NCBI RefSeq assembly: GCF_023091155.1
Contig: NZ_JAHWXK010000001.1
Span: 2,294,001-2,358,000, forward strand
Reading direction: 5' to 3'
Source of the DNA: Microbacterium sufflavum
Lineage (GTDB): Bacteria; Actinomycetota; Actinomycetes; Actinomycetales; Microbacteriaceae
DNA length: 64,000 nucleotides
Positions 40,492-47,553 of the stretch are shown here, one piece after another. The notes beneath the pieces are model-generated. The model worked only from the letters and a program-made list of their open reading frames with translations. It was not told the origin of the DNA and searched no databases. Both the position numbers and the translations under genes were made by a program. How positions within the stretch are numbered: position 1 is the stretch's first letter; every line of letters begins with the position of its first letter.

Positions 40492-41925
40492 TCAGACCGG
40501 GCGGTCGCCCTCCGGTGCCGCATCGCCGTCCTGATCGCGGTCGTCGCGCTCCTCCGTGCCGTCGGTGGAGGTCGAGTCGCGCCCCTCCTCCTCGCCGGAG
40601 AAGTCGTCGCCGTCGAGCAGACGGGCGAGCGCCTCATCGAACTCGTCGGCCACGGGCTGCTCGCCGCGCTCGGCGGCCTGGAGCCGCGCGATGAGAGCCG
40701 TGGGGTCGTCGATGTCCTCGGCGCTCGGCATGAGGTCGGGGTAGTCCCACAGGGAGTCGCGCGCGGCCACGCCGACCGCGTCGGTCACGGCCTGCCACAT
40801 CGCCGAGGCCTCCCTCATCCGCCGGGGGCGGAGCTTCAGCCCGACCAGGGCGCCGAGGGCGTCCTCCGCCGGGCCGCCGACCGCGCGGCGACGTCGCGCG
40901 GCCTCCGCGATCCGCGCGCCGTCCGGCAGCCGAGAGGTCGCCTGCGCGGTGACCACGTCGACCCATCCGTCGATCGTCGCGATGAGGTTCTCCAGCCGCG
41001 CGAGCGCCTCGCGCTGGGCCTCGGTCTGGGTGGGCAGCAGCGCGCCGCCCTCGATCGCGGCGCGCAGCTCCTCCGGGTCGGAGGGGTCGAGCCGGCTCGC
41101 CACGTCCTCCAGGGCGTCGACGTCCACCGTCACGCCGCGGGCGAAGTCGGTGATCTGCGCCATCACGTGCAGGTGCAGCCACTTGGCGTGCCGGTACAGC
41201 CGGGCGTACGCCAGCTCCCTCGTCGCGAGGTACAGCGCGATCTGGTCCTCCGGGATCTCCAGGCCCTCGCCGAACGCGGTCAGGTTCTGCGGGATCACGG
41301 TCGCGGTGCCGGCGGGGAGCACCGGGATCCCCACGTCACCGCCCGAGACGACCTCGAGCGACAGGTTGCCCAGCACCTGACCGAACTGCGCGGCGAACAC
41401 CGAGCCGCCGAGTCCGCGCATCAGCCGCCCCGCGCCCTGCACCACGCCGCGCATCTCCTCCGGCACCTGCGTGTCCAGGGCCGAGGTCAGCGCGTCGGCG
41501 ATGCTGGTCGACACGGGGCCGGCGATCTCCTTCCACACCGGCAACGTCTTCTCGACCCACTCGCCGCGGGTCATGGCGGTGGGCGCCTCGGCGAGCTCGG
41601 AGATCGTGGTCGCCTCGCCGAGCCAGAGGGTGGCGAGCGCGAAGGAGTCCGCGATCGAGGTGCGCGAGCCGTCGGAGATGCCCTGGCCCTCGCGGTTGGC
41701 GATGTGCAGCGCCTGCCGCAGGGCGTTCTCCCACGGGTCGCCGCCGAACGCACCCTGGAGCTGCGCCATGATCGTCTGCATCATCGCGGGGTCGAGCGTG
41801 AACCCGTCCATGCCCTGGAAGGCGTCCCGCAGCGCTTCCGGGTCGATGTCGCCGCCGCCCTGATTCGAGAGCATCCGGCGCAGGAACTCCTGGAAGTCCT
41901 CCGGGTTCGGGTCGTTGTCTGCCAT
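40492..41925 (-). CDS. Zincin_2 (DUF2342)-family protein lacking HExxH
   Basis: 477 residues. It matches the actinobacterial putative-hydrolase/zincin_2 family (Rv3195 type) in layout: an N-terminal PNPEDFQEFLRRML region, the QALHIANREGQG segment, GAGRLMRGLGGSVFAAQFGQVLGNLSLEVVSGGDVGIPVLP, then the helix that should carry a zinc site, reading TRELAYARLYRHAKWL. HExxH is absent. The last 45 residues are acidic and disordered. Proteolytic activity is therefore doubtful. It is divergent from the PDZ protease at 42044, a pairing conserved in actinobacteria. Confidence 0.78.
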   Translation of the reverse strand: MADNDPNPEDFQEFLRRMLSNQGGGDIDPEALRDAFQGMDGFTLDPAMMQTIMAQLQGAFGGDPWENALRQALHIANREGQGISDGSRTSIADSFALATLWLGEATTISELAEAPTAMTRGEWVEKTLPVWKEIAGPVSTSIADALTSALDTQVPEEMRGVVQGAGRLMRGLGGSVFAAQFGQVLGNLSLEVVSGGDVGIPVLPAGTATVIPQNLTAFGEGLEIPEDQIALYLATRELAYARLYRHAKWLHLHVMAQITDFARGVTVDVDALEDVASRLDPSDPEELRAAIEGGALLPTQTEAQREALARLENLIATIDGWVDVVTAQATSRLPDGARIAEAARRRRAVGGPAEDALGALVGLKLRPRRMREASAMWQAVTDAVGVAARDSLWDYPDLMPSAEDIDDPTALIARLQAAERGEQPVADEFDEALARLLDGDDFSGEEEGRDSTSTDGTEERDDRDQDGDAAPEGDRPV

Positions 41926-42043
41926 GTCGCTCGCCCTCTCAGCACGTCTGTAGCCGTGGCATCTACGCTAGTCACAGGTTTCAGTGCGTGACCCCGGTGC
42001 GGGCAGATCGCTGTACGCCGCTCGCGAACGACGGAGGAATGCT

Positions 42044-43135
42044 GTGGAACGACCGCGCGCAGGAAAGCTCGGACTCGGTGTCTGGGCGCTGATCGTCGCG
42101 CTCGCCGCCCTGGCGGTGCTCACCTTCCTGCCGTCGCCGTACGTGATCCAGCGTCCCGGTCCCGTGTACGACACCCTCGGCACCGCCAAGAACGCCGACG
42201 GCGAGCAGGTGCCGCTGATCAGCGTCGAGGGTGCGGAGACGTACGAGACGGGTGGCACGCTCGACCTCACGACGGTGCAGGTGGTCGGCAACCGCGAGCG
42301 CACGCCCAGCTGGTTCGAGCTCGCGCTGGCCTGGCTCGACTCCTCGCGGGCGGTCGTCCCGCTCGACTCCGTGTTCCCGGAGGGGGTGACCACGGAGCAG
42401 CGCGACGAGCGCAACGCGACGCTCATGGTCGACTCGCAGCACGAGGCCACGGCTGCAGCGCTCAACGAGCTCGGCTACGACACCGGCGCGCAGGTGGTCG
42501 TCGTGGACGCGGTCGAGGACTCGCCGGCCGACGGGCTGCTGGAACCTGACGATGTGATCACCGCGGTCGACGGCACGCCCGTCACTTCGGCCACCCGGTT
42601 GCGCGAGGCGATCCAGGATGCGGGTGGCGACCCCGTCGCCCTCACCGTGCAGCGCGATGGCGCGGAGCAGGTGGTGGAGGTGACGCCCGAGAAGCACGAG
42701 GAGGGCGGGACCACGACCTGGCTGGTCGGCATCACCCTGCGCACCGACTACGACTTCGAGATCGACGTGACCATCCAGCTCGACAACGTGGGCGGCCCGA
42801 GTGCCGGCATGATGTTCGCGCTGGGCATCATCGACACGCTCACGCCCGGCGAGCTCAACGGCGGCAAGGACGTCGCGGGAACGGGCACGATCGACGCGGA
42901 GGGCGACGTCGGCCCCATCGGCGGCATCCGGCAGAAGCTCTACGGTGCGCGCGACGCGGGTGCCGACTACTTCCTGGCGCCGGCGTCGAACTGCGACGAG
43001 GTGGTCGGGCACGTGCCCGATGGCCTGCAGGTGATCCGGACGGCGACGCTGGAGGAGTCGCTGGCGGCGTTGGACGTCATCGCGGACGGCGGGGACACGA
43101 GCGGACTCCCGACGTGCGAGATCCCGGCCACCTGA
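42044..43135 (+). CDS. Membrane-anchored PDZ/Lon-type (S16) protease, YlbL-like
   Basis: 363 residues from GTG 42044, with GGAGGA 5 bases upstream; an in-frame GTG at 41984 would add 20 residues but lacks a ribosome site. One N-terminal TM helix (LGVWALIVALAALAVLTFL, about 10-28) is followed by a PDZ domain (about 155-225: AVEDSPADGLLEPDDVITAVDGTPV) and a Lon-like serine protease domain with the catalytic Ser in NVGGPSAGMMFAL and the Lys in IGGIRQKLYGARDAGAD. The YlbL family cleaves membrane-associated regulators; the substrate here is unknown. Context matches Rv3194c next to UPF0182. Confidence 0.9.
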   Translation: MERPRAGKLGLGVWALIVALAALAVLTFLPSPYVIQRPGPVYDTLGTAKNADGEQVPLISVEGAETYETGGTLDLTTVQVVGNRERTPSWFELALAWLDSSRAVVPLDSVFPEGVTTEQRDERNATLMVDSQHEATAAALNELGYDTGAQVVVVDAVEDSPADGLLEPDDVITAVDGTPVTSATRLREAIQDAGGDPVALTVQRDGAEQVVEVTPEKHEEGGTTTWLVGITLRTDYDFEIDVTIQLDNVGGPSAGMMFALGIIDTLTPGELNGGKDVAGTGTIDAEGDVGPIGGIRQKLYGARDAGADYFLAPASNCDEVVGHVPDGLQVIRTATLEESLAALDVIADGGDTSGLPTCEIPAT

Positions 43136-43204
43136 GCCGGGTGGCCTTCTGCGCCGTGACGTCGCCGTGACCGGCGTGACAGCCTGCGCACAGCCGCCCG
43201 TGCC

Positions 43205-43210
43205 TAGGAT
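43205..43210 (+). promoter_or_regulatory. -10 box of leaderless promoter for the UPF0182 gene
   Basis: TAGGAT ends 6 bases before GTG 43217. Confidence 0.55.
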
Positions 43211-43216
43211 GGAGGG

Positions 43217-46138
43217 GTGACCTCGACCTCAGCCCCGAACCCGGCCACGCCACGAACCTCTCGACGAATCCTCGGCATCTCGCTGGTGATCATCGCCGCG
43301 CTGATCGCGGCGTTCTTCGTCTTCGCTTCGCTCTACACCGAATTCCTCTGGTTCGACCAGGTCGGGTTCACCGGCGTGCTGACCACGCAGTGGATCGCGA
43401 CGGCGGTGATGTTCGTCGTCGGCTTCCTCGGCATGGCGGTCCCGCTGTTCGTCGTCATCCAGCTGGCCTACCGTCTGCGCCCGGTCTACGTGCGTCTGAG
43501 CTCGCAGCTCGACCGCTATCAGGAGGTCATCGAGCCGCTGCGCCGCCTGGCCATGTGGGGCATGCCCATCTTCTTCGGACTGTTCGCGGGCTTCGCGGCG
43601 GCGGGCAACTGGAAGACGGTGTGGCTCTGGGCGAACGGTGTCGCCACCGACACGGTCGACCCGCAGTTCGGCGTCGACACGGGCTTCTACATGTTCGCGA
43701 TGCCGTTCTACTCGATCCTGCTCGCGTTCGTGTCGGCCGTGCTGCTGCTGTGCCTGCTGGTCACCGCGCTCGTGTCGTACCTGTACGGCTCCGTGCGCAT
43801 CGGCCAGGGCGAGCTGCGCATCTCCAAGCCGGCGCGCATCCAGCTCGCCGTGATCGCCGGCCTCTATCTCCTGGTGCAGGCCGCGAGCCTCTGGCTCGAC
43901 CGATTCAAGACCCTCGTCACGCCGGACGACCGCATCACGGGTGCCGCGTACACCGGTGTGAACGCGACGATCCCCGGCCTGGCGATCCTCGCGATCATCG
44001 CCGCCGTGGTCGCGATCCTCTTCTTCGTCACGGCCGTCATCGGGCGCTGGCGGTTCCCGCTCGCCGCGACGGCGCTGCTCATCGTGGCCTCGCTGGTCGT
44101 GGGCGTCGGCTACCCCTGGGTGGTCACCACCTTCCAGGTGAAGCCGAACCAGAACGCGTACCAGGCGGAGTACTACCAGCGGAACATCGACGGCACGAAG
44201 GAGGCCTACGGGGTCGCGAACCTCGAGACCACCGCCTTCGAGGCCGAGACCGATGCGGCGGCCGGCCAGCTGCGGGCCGACGCCGAGACCACGGCGTCGA
44301 TCCGCATCATGGACCCGAAGGTCATCCCGCCGACCGTGCGTCAGCTCGAGCAGTACCGCGGCTACTACCAGTTCCAGACCACGATGGACGTCGACCGCTA
44401 TGAGATCGACGGCGTCATGCAGGACACGGTGGTCTCGGTGCGCGACCTCGACATGTCGGGCCTCGGCGACGGCGACAACTGGAACAACCGCGTCGCGGTC
44501 TACACCCACGGCTACGGCCTCGTGGCCGCGGCGGGCAACCAGCGCACGAGCGACGGTGAGCCGGTGTTCCTCGAGCGCGGCATCCCGAGCTCGGGCTTCC
44601 TGACCGACCGCGAGAACTTCGAGCCGCGCGTCTACTTCGGCGAGAACTCCCCGGAGTACTCCATCGTCGGCGCCCCGGAGGGCTCCGAGCCGGCGGAGAT
44701 CGATTACCCGCGCGGCAAGGACGGCTCGAGCGAGACGAAGACGACCTTCGACGGCGACGGCGGTCCGAAGATCGGCGACACGTTCACGAAGCTGCTCTAC
44801 GCGCTGAAGTTCCAGTCGGAGCAGATCCTGTTCTCGAACCTGGTGAACGACGAGTCGCAGATCCTGTACGACCGCGACCCGAAGACGCGCGTGCAGAAGG
44901 TCGCTCCGTACCTCGAGCTCGACAGCGACCCGTACCCGAGCGTCGTGGACGGTCGCATCGTCTGGATCGTGGACGGCTACACCACCAGCTCCACGTACCC
45001 GTACTCGACGAGCGTGAGCCTGTCCGACGCGATCGCCGACTCGAACGTCACCTCGCCCTCGCTCGCGATCGACGACATCAACTACATCCGCAACTCGGTC
45101 AAGGCCACCGTCGACGCCTACGACGGCTCGGTCACGCTCTACGCGTGGGACGAGGAGGACCCGGTGCTGCAGACGTGGCAGAAGGTGTACCCGTCGACGC
45201 TCAAGCCGATCAGCGACATGTCGGGCGAGCTCATGAGCCACGTGCGCTACCCGACCGACCTGTTCAAGGTGCAGCGCGACATCCTCGGCATTTACCACGT
45301 CGACAAGGCCGGCTCGTTCGCGCAGCAGGACAACCGCTGGCAGACGCCGAACGACCCGCGCAGCGAGGCGATGCTGCAGCCGCCGTACTACCTGACGATG
45401 CAGATGCCCGGTCAGGACCAGCCCCGGTTCTCGATGTTCTCGACCTTCATCCCGGCGTCGCAGGGCGCGGGAGGCAGCCGAGACGTGCTGATGGGCTACC
45501 TCGCGGTGGACTCGGACGCCGGGTCGGAGAAGGGCGTGAAGGCCGACGGGTACGGGCAGTTGCGCATGCTCGAGATCGACACCGACACCACGGTGCCCGG
45601 CCCCGGTCAGGTGCAGAACACCTACAACTCGGACACCGCCGTGGTGCCCCAGCTGAACCTCCTCCAGCAGGGGGAGTCCGAGGTGATCTACGGCAACCTG
45701 CTCACGCTGCCCGTCGGCGGCGGTCTGCTCTACGTGCAGCCGGTGTACGTGCAGTCGTCGGAGGGCACGCAGCTGCCGCGTCTGCAGAAGGTGCTGGTCG
45801 CGTTCGGCGACAGGGTCGCGTTCGAGAACACGCTCACCGAGGCGCTCGACACGCTGTTCGGCGGTGACTCCGGTGCCACCGGTGGTGATGACGAGGTCGA
45901 GCCGACGGATCCGGGCACCGATCCGGGCACGACGGATCCGGACACGGGGGAGACCCCGACCGAGCCGACCGCGCCGACGGACGCCCAGGCCGACGCGCTG
46001 GCTGCCGCGCAGCAGGCCCTGCTCGACCGGCAGGCCGCGCTGGCCGAGGGTGACCTCGAGAAGTTCGGTGAGGCCGACAAGCGCCTCACGGCGGCCGTCG
46101 AGAAGCTCCTGGAGCTGGAGGGCGCCGCGGGGCAGTGA
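43217..46138 (+). CDS. UPF0182 large membrane protein
   Basis: 973 residues. Seven hydrophobic segments lie in the first 310 residues (for example ISLVIIAALIAAFFVFASLY, VMFVVGFLGMAVPLFVVIQLAY, LIVASLVVGVGYPWVVTTF), followed by a very large extracytoplasmic domain with family motifs NQNAYQAEYYQRNIDGTKEAYG, DPKVIPPTVRQLEQYRGYY, THGYGLVAA and YLTMQMPGQDQPRFSMFSTF. The C-terminus has an acidic/Pro/Thr linker (TDPGTDPGTTDPDTGE) and a coiled-coil-like helix. The family is broadly conserved and uncharacterised. GTG start, leaderless. Confidence 0.95.
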   Translation: MTSTSAPNPATPRTSRRILGISLVIIAALIAAFFVFASLYTEFLWFDQVGFTGVLTTQWIATAVMFVVGFLGMAVPLFVVIQLAYRLRPVYVRLSSQLDRYQEVIEPLRRLAMWGMPIFFGLFAGFAAAGNWKTVWLWANGVATDTVDPQFGVDTGFYMFAMPFYSILLAFVSAVLLLCLLVTALVSYLYGSVRIGQGELRISKPARIQLAVIAGLYLLVQAASLWLDRFKTLVTPDDRITGAAYTGVNATIPGLAILAIIAAVVAILFFVTAVIGRWRFPLAATALLIVASLVVGVGYPWVVTTFQVKPNQNAYQAEYYQRNIDGTKEAYGVANLETTAFEAETDAAAGQLRADAETTASIRIMDPKVIPPTVRQLEQYRGYYQFQTTMDVDRYEIDGVMQDTVVSVRDLDMSGLGDGDNWNNRVAVYTHGYGLVAAAGNQRTSDGEPVFLERGIPSSGFLTDRENFEPRVYFGENSPEYSIVGAPEGSEPAEIDYPRGKDGSSETKTTFDGDGGPKIGDTFTKLLYALKFQSEQILFSNLVNDESQILYDRDPKTRVQKVAPYLELDSDPYPSVVDGRIVWIVDGYTTSSTYPYSTSVSLSDAIADSNVTSPSLAIDDINYIRNSVKATVDAYDGSVTLYAWDEEDPVLQTWQKVYPSTLKPISDMSGELMSHVRYPTDLFKVQRDILGIYHVDKAGSFAQQDNRWQTPNDPRSEAMLQPPYYLTMQMPGQDQPRFSMFSTFIPASQGAGGSRDVLMGYLAVDSDAGSEKGVKADGYGQLRMLEIDTDTTVPGPGQVQNTYNSDTAVVPQLNLLQQGESEVIYGNLLTLPVGGGLLYVQPVYVQSSEGTQLPRLQKVLVAFGDRVAFENTLTEALDTLFGGDSGATGGDDEVEPTDPGTDPGTTDPDTGETPTEPTAPTDAQADALAAAQQALLDRQAALAEGDLEKFGEADKRLTAAVEKLLELEGAAGQ

Positions 46139-46154
46139 TCCTGCGAGGCTGAGA

Positions 46155-46186
46155 CGAATGGGCGTCCCTGCGGGGGCGCCCATTCG
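46155..46186 (+). terminator. Terminator after the UPF0182 gene
   Basis: 10-bp inverted repeat (46155-46164 with 46177-46186), 16 bases after the stop. Confidence 0.7.
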
Positions 46187-46241
46187 CGTATCCGCCGGAC
46201 GGACAGAGGGCGGGCGGGGCCAGCGCGCGCAGGGAAAGGCG

Positions 46242-46278
46242 AAGGCCCCTGATCGGATTTCTCCTGATCAGGGGCCTT
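46242..46278 (-). terminator. Displaced original tRNA terminator
   Basis: 13-bp perfect inverted repeat (46242-46254 with 46266-46278). It lies just beyond the displaced tRNA 3' end, in the same relative position as the terminator next to the intact tRNA but with a different stem sequence. Confidence 0.7.
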
Positions 46279-46296
46279 CTCTTGTTGCGGGGACAG

Positions 46297-46325
46297 GGAC
46301 AGGATTTGAACCTGCGACCTCCGGG
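46297..46325. repeat. att-like repeat, distal copy (tRNA-fMet 3' fragment)
   Basis: 29 bases identical to 47406-47434, covering the T-arm side and variable region of tRNA-fMet. In this copy GGACAG is doubled just before the core (46291-46302), a 6-base duplication not present in the functional tRNA. Confidence 0.85.
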
Positions 46326-46444
46326 AGCTGGGCGTACCAGAGATGAACTTTGCGGCAGCTTGCGGTAATTCTGACTGATCTGGGCTTCTCTTGTCGTCAT
46401 CAGAACAACGCAAAACACCACAAACTGGCGATGACGACTGATTT

Positions 46445-46465
46445 CTGTCGAGCGAATCTGTCGAG
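46445..46465 (+). repeat. Inner direct repeat, copy 1
   Basis: 21 bases with two CTGTCGA units spaced by 6 bases; differs at two positions from the copy at 47320-47340. It lies just outside the two cargo ORFs. Confidence 0.65.
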
Positions 46466-46653
46466 TGCCGTCTAGGACTTGTGTCCTTCGACATAATGGC
46501 GAGCGTGCCGGGCCTCGATGACGAGTCCCGGCGGGAAGAGTCGCGTCCCTCGCGGACTATCCTCTCGCCTCCTATGGCAATGTTTCGTTCGCCACCGGGA
46601 CGGTCTATCTGCAGTGCGGTCCAATCGGACTTAAGTCCTATGGGTGGCATCAC

Positions 46654-46983
46654 ATGCAAAGCAATCATCAGTCGCAGTGGGAGGGGCGAGTGGTTCAGAT
46701 GACCGGGCTACCCTACGGGACCCCAGGAACGCCCGCTTGGGACGACTTCATGGAGAGCTTCATCAAGCAGACACTTTGGGAACCGGGTGGAATCACGAAG
46801 GAGTACAGCGGGAAACGCTGCTACACCGCTATATTTGATGTCTACCGGCTGAGCTCCAACGGGACGCCCGTGTACCAATACACATTCAACCCGACAACTA
46901 TTCTTTCCATGTCGAACAATCGAGTAATCTCGTCCTACCCGACGACCTCTCAGGACTGCACCCGACAGGCGCCGTGGTGGTAA
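46654..46983 (+). CDS. Islet ORF A: probable 5'-truncated effector-like domain
   Basis: 109 residues from ATG 46654, but the same frame is open from 46522 without any ATG/GTG/TTG, and the upstream part reads like protein (ASYGNVSFATGTVYLQCGPIGLKSYGWHHMQSNHQSQWEG). This suggests a gene that has lost its 5' end. The sequence is rich in aromatic residues, has a His cluster (WHHM...H) and a Cys pair (KRCYT...DCT). It has no signal peptide or TM in what remains. Such compact domains with overlapping small partners are typical of polymorphic toxin C-termini, but no family is recognised. AT-richer than all neighbours. Confidence 0.5.
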   Translation: MQSNHQSQWEGRVVQMTGLPYGTPGTPAWDDFMESFIKQTLWEPGGITKEYSGKRCYTAIFDVYRLSSNGTPVYQYTFNPTTILSMSNNRVISSYPTTSQDCTRQAPWW

Positions 46984-47294
46984 GGAAAGTCGAGGTCGAA
47001 CTTGGCGTGCCTTATACAGGATGGCCGCTCCGGGCGGGACCCGATTACGAGTTCGGGCAACAAACCCTTTCGCCTGCTCTCAAGGAAGCTCTAGTTGGTT
47101 GGGCTGCCGAGTTCAACAGAGAGTTCGACGATGAGACAGGCTGGTCCTCTGATGAGACGCGTCGTACGCATCAGGAAACAGGTGAGCGATTGCGCGATGA
47201 GATCCAGGACCTACTTGGAGACTCGTTTGCGGTAACCCTCAATCCGCTCGGAGCAGGGTCGCTCCCGCCGGAGGACGTACCTCCCAGGTCATAG
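46974..47294 (+). CDS. Islet ORF B: small acidic protein, possible immunity partner
   Basis: 106 residues from GTG 46974 (or GTG 46977), overlapping the stop of ORF A by 7-10 bases, so translation is coupled. The sequence opens with a beta-like stretch (KVEVELGVPYTGWPL) and continues as an acidic amphipathic helical protein (LKEALVGWAAEFNREFDDETGWSSDETRRTHQETGERLRDEIQDLLG). Size, acidity and overlap fit an immunity protein for ORF A; that is inference from architecture only. No homologue is claimed. Base composition matches ORF A rather than the chromosome. Confidence 0.55.
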   Translation: MVVRKVEVELGVPYTGWPLRAGPDYEFGQQTLSPALKEALVGWAAEFNREFDDETGWSSDETRRTHQETGERLRDEIQDLLGDSFAVTLNPLGAGSLPPEDVPPRS

Positions 47295-47319
47295 TATCGT
47301 GAGCGGATCGCGGCATAAC

Positions 47320-47340
47320 TGTCGACCGAATCTGTCGAAT
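47320..47340 (+). repeat. Inner direct repeat, copy 2
   Basis: Near-copy (19 of 21 bases) of 46445-46465. Together the two copies bracket the islet ORFs and lie inside the tRNA-derived repeats. Confidence 0.65.
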
Positions 47341-47352
47341 CGTACTCGATTC

Positions 47353-47391
47353 AAAAGGAAAAGGCCCCGAGATCGTGATGATCTCGGGGCC
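47353..47391 (-). terminator. Terminator of the tRNA-fMet gene (islet-supplied)
   Basis: 12-bp perfect inverted repeat (47363-47374 with 47380-47391), followed on the minus strand by TTTTCCTTTT. The stem sequence differs from the displaced terminator at 46242-46278. Confidence 0.85.
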
Positions 47392-47399
47392 CTTCTTTG

Positions 47400-47473
47400 T
47401 TGCGGGGACAGGATTTGAACCTGCGACCTCCGGGTTATGAGCCCGGCGAGCTACCGAACTGCTCCACCCCGCG
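47400..47473 (-). tRNA. Initiator tRNA-Met (CAT)
   Basis: 74-nt cloverleaf on the minus strand, CCA not encoded. The acceptor stem begins CGCGGGG and ends CCCCGCA, leaving the C1:A72 mismatch, and the anticodon stem carries three consecutive G:C pairs around CTCATAA; both identify the initiator rather than an elongator. The T-arm GGTTCAAATCC is intact. The 3' half (47406-47434) is duplicated at 46297-46325, so this functional gene appears to have been rebuilt by the inserted islet. Confidence 0.95.
47406..47434. repeat. att-like repeat, proximal copy inside tRNA-fMet
   Basis: 29-bp repeat identical to 46297-46325, within the functional tRNA gene. Confidence 0.85.
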
Positions 47474-47541
47474 GCACAAGAAGTAACTTATCACGGATTC
47501 CGAGGGTCGTCGAATCGAGCGCGGGAGTCCCGGGGGTGCGA

Positions 47542-47547
47542 GAGGAT
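47542..47547 (+). promoter_or_regulatory. -10 box of leaderless promoter for the nitrilase gene
   Basis: GAGGAT ends 6 bases before ATG 47554; the first base deviates from TAnnnT. Confidence 0.4.
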
Positions 47548-47553
47548 GGGGCC

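Larger units (their letters stand above)
46139..46653. other. Gene-free stretch: terminators, displaced tRNA end, islet edge
   Basis: In order: the UPF0182 terminator (46155-46186), a second terminator read on the minus strand (46242-46278), the displaced tRNA-fMet 3' end (about 46283-46325), a 9-bp inverted repeat (GTCGTCATC 46393-46401 with GATGACGAC 46430-46438), a short direct repeat (46445-46465), and the open but start-less 5' part of the first islet ORF (46522-46653). No other gene is supported. Confidence 0.6.
46297..47434. mobile_element. 1.1-kb islet integrated at the 3' end of tRNA-fMet
   Basis: Flanked by a 29-bp perfect direct repeat of the tRNA 3' half (46297-46325 and 47406-47434), the hallmark of site-specific integration into a tRNA gene. 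The interior is visibly AT-richer than the roughly 70% GC surroundings: the 60 bases 46861-46920 contain only 28 G+C, and codons such as ATA and TTT appear. It carries two small ORFs and no integrase, so it is a remnant, a satellite mobilised in trans, or a deletion derivative. Boundaries are given at the repeats; exact crossover points are unknown. Confidence 0.75.

Noticed and set aside
43229..46183. 984-codon minus-strand open frame opposite UPF0182
   Set aside because: Shadow frame of a GC-rich gene; Arg/Val/His-rich and motif-free.
46283..46345. Second tRNA gene next to UPF0182
   Set aside because: Only the 3' half of tRNA-fMet is present; there is no anticodon arm or 5' acceptor strand, so it is an attachment-site remnant.
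46481..46702. 73-codon ORF overlapping the start of the islet ORF A in another frame
   Set aside because: Ser/Arg/Pro-rich with no coherent fold; the frame of ORF A through the same DNA reads more like protein. A frameshift joining the two cannot be excluded.
47437..47553. Upstream GTG 47437 as the nitrilase start
   Set aside because: It lies within the tRNA-fMet gene; ATG 47554 begins the conserved nitrilase fold and has a -10-like box 6 bases upstream.
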